From contig JAXLUK010000004.1 in the NCBI GenBank assembly GCA_046329555.1, positions 1 to 64,000 on the forward strand: a stretch of 64,000 bases of DNA, written 5' to 3'. Numbering within the stretch: position 1 is the stretch's first letter; each line of letters starts with the position of its first letter. The position numbers and the translations under genes are program-made. The DNA is from UBA1941 sp046329555. Its GTDB lineage: Bacteria > Bacteroidota > Bacteroidia > Chitinophagales > LD1. The notes below the pieces were generated by a model, which saw nothing but the letters and a program-made list of their open reading frames with translations, was not told where the DNA came from and did not search any database. Positions 59,813-64,000 of the stretch are shown here, piece by piece.

Positions 59813-61246
59813 ATGAAAAAACTAGTACTGTCTTTACTTTGTTTGGTGACTTTAGGGTGCGAGGCACAACATCTGAGTCGTATTTATTTTTTCCGCTCCT
59901 TTACCGCCCAACAATTAGATAGTACGCTTGATGCGAATGGCGTTCCATCTACCTTACTCAACATTCAGCGCGGGGTAGATGCTTACAGGATCATCTATAA
60001 CACCGTAAATCCTGATAGTACCGCTACCATTGCTTCTGGACTCATGATTATTCCAAAAGGAGTGGGCTGTAAGTTTCCCTTAGGTTGTTATGCCCATGGT
60101 ACCACTACAAAGAAAAGTGATGCGCCATCACGGATGCGGGGCGCTGAGCCGCTAATTGGCCTGGTGATGGGCGGTTTGGGCTATGTCGCCGTATTGCCCG
60201 ATTATCTTGGTTTGGGTGATGGCCCGGGCTTGCATCCATACCAACACGCGCACAGTGAAGCTACCTCTGTTGTAGATATGCTGCGAGCCACGCGGGATGC
60301 ACAGGATAGTTTGCTTTTCAAATTGAATGATCAGTTATTTCTCACGGGCTATTCTCAAGGAGGACATGCTTGTGTTGCGGCCCATAGGTTGATTCAACAA
60401 CAATTGAGTAATGAGTTTACCGTTACTGCGGCAGTGCCTATGAGTGGTGCTTATGATATGTCGGGCGTAATGGTAGATGTGATGTTAAGCGACTCTGTTT
60501 ATCCTGAACCATCGTACTTACCTTATCTGGTTTATGGCTGGAAAGGGGTTTATAATTTCTTCTCTGTAGATTCAGATGTAATCGCCCATCCATATGATAC
60601 GTTGTTGCCGCCGTTGTTCAATGGCAACACGGGAATTGGAACTATTAATGCCAAAGCACCCCAGGTTCCTAAGCATCTGTTCCGGCCAGAGGTCATTGAT
60701 TCTTTCATCAATAACCAAAATCACTTTTTCAGAGTTGCATTAAGGGATAATGATGTTTATGATTGGAAACCGGAATGCCCGGTACAAATTTTATTTTGTG
60801 GAAAAGATACACGGGTGTCACCCAAAAATGCGGCTGTGTTAGTGCAGCATTTCAAGGCCAACGGATGCGCACAATGTGATACCATTGATGTTAATCCGGC
60901 ATTAGACCACACCCCATGCGCTCAGGTTGCGGTGCTTTATATGAAGAATTTCTTCGAACAATTTAGTCACATCGACAGTTGTAGCGCGAATGGTATTGCC
61001 GCGTATGATGAAGTAACTGCTCAAATGGTTCATTTGCGCGATCAGGAAGTAGTTAGATTCAGTGATTTACCCCTGTCAAGTATAATTCAGGTGTTGACCA
61101 TTAGCGGTCAGAATTTGATTGATATAAAGACAAATAATACCGGGCTGGATGTTCCAGTTGATAATTTACCCAATGGCATTTACTTAATTCAGGCTGGGTA
61201 TGATAGTAAGATTCTTTTGAATAGGAAGTTGGTGATAAGTAGATAA
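59813..61246 (+). CDS. Secreted alpha/beta-hydrolase (lipase/esterase-like) with a T9SS sorting domain
   Basis: The 477-residue protein has a signal peptide, then a hydrolase domain with the nucleophile Ser181 in GYSQGGHA, Asp332 in FCGKDTRVS and His366 in ALDHTPCA. Together these form a probable catalytic triad of the LIP-type secretory lipase/prolyl-esterase group. The last ~80 residues form a type A T9SS signal (IQVLTISGQNLIDIKT, VDNLPNGIYLIQA, NRKLVIS). The domain should be secreted and anchored by T9SS. A VTLGC segment in the signal could also be read as a lipobox. Confidence 0.87.
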   Translation: MKKLVLSLLCLVTLGCEAQHLSRIYFFRSFTAQQLDSTLDANGVPSTLLNIQRGVDAYRIIYNTVNPDSTATIASGLMIIPKGVGCKFPLGCYAHGTTTKKSDAPSRMRGAEPLIGLVMGGLGYVAVLPDYLGLGDGPGLHPYQHAHSEATSVVDMLRATRDAQDSLLFKLNDQLFLTGYSQGGHACVAAHRLIQQQLSNEFTVTAAVPMSGAYDMSGVMVDVMLSDSVYPEPSYLPYLVYGWKGVYNFFSVDSDVIAHPYDTLLPPLFNGNTGIGTINAKAPQVPKHLFRPEVIDSFINNQNHFFRVALRDNDVYDWKPECPVQILFCGKDTRVSPKNAAVLVQHFKANGCAQCDTIDVNPALDHTPCAQVAVLYMKNFFEQFSHIDSCSANGIAAYDEVTAQMVHLRDQEVVRFSDLPLSSIIQVLTISGQNLIDIKTNNTGLDVPVDNLPNGIYLIQAGYDSKILLNRKLVISR

Positions 61247-61247
61247 A

Positions 61248-61721
61248 CTACGCCTGACCGGCTAGTTCTTCGTAATAACTGCGTTCTATTTGTAAAACTG
61301 ATAAACGCTGGTTGGTGATGATCGAGTTTTTCACGCAACTGAAGAAATCAACCAGTCGTTTAAAATCTGTCGGCTTCTGGATATAGGCATCGGCTTTCAG
61401 GTTGTAGCATTCTACCATATCATTTTTGTAGTCGCTATTGGTTAGAACAAATACCTTGGTGTTGTCGTGAAGGGGCTCTGTTTTTATTGCAGAAAGAATT
61501 TCTTTACCGCTGATTTTCGGCATGTTCAGATCCAATAAAATCATATCGAAATACTGCCCCTTAGCCTTAGCCTCATCCAACAAAGCAAACGCTTCCTCTC
61601 CATCATAAGCCATTGAGGTAATGACCAAACCATCCAATCCGGCTTCGCGCTGGGCTTCCAACATTAGGCGCATGTCTGCCGGATTATCTTCTATCAATAA
61701 CAGATGCCAATCTTTTTTCAT
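61248..61721 (-). CDS. Single-domain response regulator (Rcp1-like)
   Basis: The 157-residue receiver domain has the acidic pair Glu11-Asp12, phospho-acceptor Asp64 (LLDLNMP), Thr94 and Lys116 (YIQKPTDF). No output domain follows, only a short C-terminal helix, so it works through protein contact. Receivers of this type are often partners of phytochrome-like or hybrid kinases; none is adjacent. It converges with the hydrolase gene, with a one-base gap. Confidence 0.92.
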   Translation of the reverse strand: MKKDWHLLLIEDNPADMRLMLEAQREAGLDGLVITSMAYDGEEAFALLDEAKAKGQYFDMILLDLNMPKISGKEILSAIKTEPLHDNTKVFVLTNSDYKNDMVECYNLKADAYIQKPTDFKRLVDFFSCVKNSIITNQRLSVLQIERSYYEELAGQA

Positions 61722-61827
61722 ATTGAGCTTGATTTAACAAGCCCGAAAATAGGTAACCATCAAGCGGCAAAGCGTTCAGGTTGTAAACAGGAATTGGTTA
61801 GTGTGTTGTAAATAGGTCGCCAACCGG

Positions 61828-63294
61828 TTAGTGCAATTCTTCCGGATTATTATCGTTGATTATCGGCGGATTTTTAGGTCGGTACGAAGGATTGATTTCA
61901 TGTCTGATGAAATCCTCAACCTGCTCTGCGCCAATACGTTTGGCGATGATTTTCCGGTCTTTATCAAGAATATAAATCTGAGGTGTAGATTGAATGTCCC
62001 ATTCAAAACGGAAGTTGTTTTGGTGATAAGGATCGCCAACGTTAATCCAATCCATTTTGTTATCGCGAATGAATTGCGTCCATTTACTCATTTCTTCAAT
62101 ACTCATAATGGAAGGCGCAAAAACTTCAATGTCTATTCCTTCTGATTTCATTTTGTGGTAAGACTCAGCCAATTTGGGTACTTCCTTTTTGCAGTGACTG
62201 CAATCCGGGTCCCAGAAGCAGATTACTACGAACCGGTTTTTGAGGTCGTATACTGAGTGAAAGGTTTTCAGTGTAGTATCTGCAAGGGTGATATTTCTGG
62301 CTTTTTTACCCAACAACAGCGGCTCCAAAATTCTTCCGCGCTCATTGATTTTGTATAGCTGTGTGCTATCTACCCAAGTAGCATATCCTTTAGAGTAGTA
62401 TTCCTTTACTAAATGAACATAAACAGCATCAAATCCCATGATTTTGCTCTTGGCCATTTCATTCAGCATATACACCAGAGTGTACTTGAACAAATCCGTT
62501 TTGGGGTCCATTTTCTTCAACAAAACATCGCCGTCGGCAATAATGCTATCGGGAACCTGGATGATGGTGCGGGTGTACCAATTAGAGAGTTTATTGTGAA
62601 AAATAGGCGTGCGCAGCAAACGATCATCTCGCAAATCGAAATTATCCCAGTAGTGATTTTTGTAGAAGCGCCAGCTCCAGGCTGAGTCAATTAAACGGCC
62701 AACTAAATCCCGGGGTGGCTCCGGTACATCTACTTCTTTCATTGACTTCAACAATTTCGCATAGAAAAAAGTGGGGTATTTTGTGATGATTTCATCTCGT
62801 TTCTTGCGAACTTCATCATCAACCTTCTTCAATTTTGCCCGGATTTCGTTCTTAGCTGAATCGTTTGCAGCAGAACGGAACGCAGCATTGAAGGCTTCTG
62901 ATTTTTTGCGCTGGTCGTTCAGGAATACCATATCGTCGTAAAACAAGGTGTTTTCCGGAGACCCTGTTACGCGTAAATGCCCGGAAAGATCCGCGGTGTC
63001 AGTAGTCAATGTAAACTTTGGCTCATTCAATACAAATTCAAAGTACTTGTTGCCTAACTTCGGAAAAACGGCCAGATAAATGCCCGGAGGGATTTGCGTA
63101 TCTGCTTTGATTACTGCTATTCCCTGAGCATCGAAAGGAATGGTGTCTTTTACATATTGCTTGTCGCCGTAGTAATTGGCCAAAATCATTGGGGAATTGG
63201 CCAGTTCTTTCACTATGATTTTTATTTCCGTGCCCTTGGAGAATCCCGAAATGGCTACCGCCATGGTAGTGAATAGTACAATTGCTTTTTTCAT
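61828..63294 (-). CDS. Secreted thioredoxin-domain protein (DUF4369/DUF5106-like N-terminus)
   Basis: From the ATG at 63294 the protein has 488 residues with a signal peptide. The N-terminal ~110 residues form a DUF4369-like beta domain (IKIIVKELANSPMILANYYGDKQYVKDTIPF), followed by a helical Lys-rich middle. The C-terminal thioredoxin/AhpC-like domain has the redox motif CSHC near residue 366 in the FWDPDCSHCKKEVPKL context. A STPQIYILDKDRKII segment holds the cis-Pro. It is a probable periplasmic thiol-disulfide oxidoreductase. The far C-terminus is Pro/Asn rich. Confidence 0.87.
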   Translation of the reverse strand: MKKAIVLFTTMAVAISGFSKGTEIKIIVKELANSPMILANYYGDKQYVKDTIPFDAQGIAVIKADTQIPPGIYLAVFPKLGNKYFEFVLNEPKFTLTTDTADLSGHLRVTGSPENTLFYDDMVFLNDQRKKSEAFNAAFRSAANDSAKNEIRAKLKKVDDEVRKKRDEIITKYPTFFYAKLLKSMKEVDVPEPPRDLVGRLIDSAWSWRFYKNHYWDNFDLRDDRLLRTPIFHNKLSNWYTRTIIQVPDSIIADGDVLLKKMDPKTDLFKYTLVYMLNEMAKSKIMGFDAVYVHLVKEYYSKGYATWVDSTQLYKINERGRILEPLLLGKKARNITLADTTLKTFHSVYDLKNRFVVICFWDPDCSHCKKEVPKLAESYHKMKSEGIDIEVFAPSIMSIEEMSKWTQFIRDNKMDWINVGDPYHQNNFRFEWDIQSTPQIYILDKDRKIIAKRIGAEQVEDFIRHEINPSYRPKNPPIINDNNPEELH

Positions 63295-63415
63295 ATTCAG
63301 CGGCAAATTAAGTAATCCCTGATAAACCAGATGTTCTTGTATAGCAATGGGGTTGTGGATTATATTTTTTTAAGAATCGTGAACCATTTGCCTGTGGTTG
63401 ACGTTTAGATTTTCC

Positions 63416-63423
63416 TAAGTTTG
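63416..63423 (+). promoter_or_regulatory. -7 box before the ketoacyl synthase gene
   Basis: TAAGTTTG is a perfect TAnnTTTG and lies 11 bases before the ATG, so the transcript would have a very short or no leader. TTTG upstream at 63387-63390 is 25 bases away, longer than the usual 19. Confidence 0.5.
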
Positions 63424-63434
63424 CGCGGCTTGTA

Positions 63435-64000
63435 ATGACAGATATTTTTGTAACTGGAATGGGGCTCATCACCGCCATCGGTAAAAACGTTGATGAGAAT
63501 TTTGAAGCGCTCTGTTCGTTGCGCAGCGGAATTGGGAAAATTGAATTGGTGAATACCATTCATGCTGCACACATACCCGCTGGTGAGATTAAGTTAAGTG
63601 ATTCGGCTTGCTGCGAATTGGCCGGAGTTCCGGAAAATTCCGGCTACACCAGAACTGCCCAACTTGGTATTATTGCGGTTAAGGAAGCACTTGGGCACGC
63701 TGGAATAGAAGATATTCGAGAGGCCAGAACAGGGTTGATTTCTTCTACCACCGTAGGTGGAATGCGGGAGTTTGAAGTGCAGATTGACGATTTGATGGAT
63801 CTATCAAAACCAAGTCCCTACATCGCCTATGCGCAGGTAAGCGACACGGGTGAACACACAGAGCGCATTGCTGATAAATTTGACATTACAGATTATATTT
63901 CCACTGTGAGTACTGCCTGCTCATCGGCTTCCAATGCCATAATTTTCGGCGCTGAACTCATTAAAAATGGAAAATTAGATCGGGTCATTTGCGGTGGTGT
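63435..64000 (+). CDS. Beta-ketoacyl synthase, N-terminal part (runs off the window)
   Basis: From the ATG at 63435 the frame stays open to the window end (188 codons). It begins DIFVTGMGLITAIGKNVDENF and reaches the active-site Cys in YISTVSTACSSASNAIIFGAEL, the thiolase-fold KS signature of FabF-like enzymes. The His residues of the catalytic triad would lie downstream. It could serve fatty acid synthesis, or an aryl-polyene/flexirubin type cluster beyond the window, which is a guess. Confidence 0.88.
   Translation, partial: MTDIFVTGMGLITAIGKNVDENFEALCSLRSGIGKIELVNTIHAAHIPAGEIKLSDSACCELAGVPENSGYTRTAQLGIIAVKEALGHAGIEDIREARTGLISSTTVGGMREFEVQIDDLMDLSKPSPYIAYAQVSDTGEHTERIADKFDITDYISTVSTACSSASNAIIFGAELIKNGKLDRVICGG

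Noticed and set aside
1..64000. Biosynthetic cluster or phage region
   Set aside because: Apart from the partial ketoacyl synthase at the end, no cluster genes, integrases or structural phage genes were seen.

Overview
This window is Bacteroidota chromosome. The evidence is SusC/BtuB-type TonB-dependent receptors, DUF5689 and DUF4397 lipoproteins, a TamL-type BamA homologue, two type IX secretion (T9SS) cargo proteins, an exosortase with a PID-CTERM substrate, and promoters of the form TTTG-N19-TAnnTTTG. The tmRNA tag reads GESTFAMAA, close in form to tags I remember from Cytophaga and Bacteroides relatives. I cannot name the genus. No tRNA, rRNA, CRISPR array, integrase or complete insertion sequence was seen.

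Layout. 0-5.2 kb: a truncated TonB receptor, then an overlapping operon of outer-membrane barrel, TPR protein and sterol-desaturase-like enzyme. 5.2-13 kb: a phospholipid block (psd, cdsA, CPBP protease), an XRE regulator, a fatty acid desaturase, an MqnB-like protein, a YrdC/YciO protein, a CcmD-like protein and threonine dehydrogenase. 13-19 kb: a beta-helix lipoprotein, sufBCD and a second sterol-desaturase paralogue. 19-30 kb: purL, a cytochrome-oxidase assembly trio (SCO, DUF420, small CxxC membrane protein), a DUF5689 lipoprotein with its TonB receptor, and an FGGY kinase. 30.7-35 kb: rpsL-rpsG-fusA-rpsJ, then rplC as a separate unit. 35.4-38.8 kb: exosortase, PID-CTERM peptide and a frameshifted T9SS protein, bounded by two direct ~210-bp structured repeats. 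38.8-41.2 kb: a cytochrome b/molybdoenzyme pair and the ssrA tmRNA, whose 3' end is followed by a tandem array of copies of that end. 41-48.6 kb: acs, a membrane glycosyltransferase-like protein, an RluA-type synthase, pnp and rpsO. 48.8-52.2 kb: infA-rpmJ-rpsM-rpsK-rpsD-rpoA-rplQ. 52-64 kb: tamL, a SpoU methyltransferase, an acyl-CoA carboxylase subunit, an ogt gene with an internal amber codon, a nucleoside transporter, a T9SS esterase, a response regulator, a thioredoxin-like protein and the start of a ketoacyl synthase gene.

The most unusual features are: (1) the tandem array of tmRNA 3'-end (T-arm plus acceptor) copies downstream of ssrA; (2) the split ribosomal-protein supercluster, in which rplC has its own promoter, 5' hairpin and terminator and the rplD-to-secY block is absent; (3) the repeat-bounded exosortase/PID-CTERM cassette; and (4) two broken genes, one with a frameshift at a perfect hairpin and one with an in-frame amber just before its active site.
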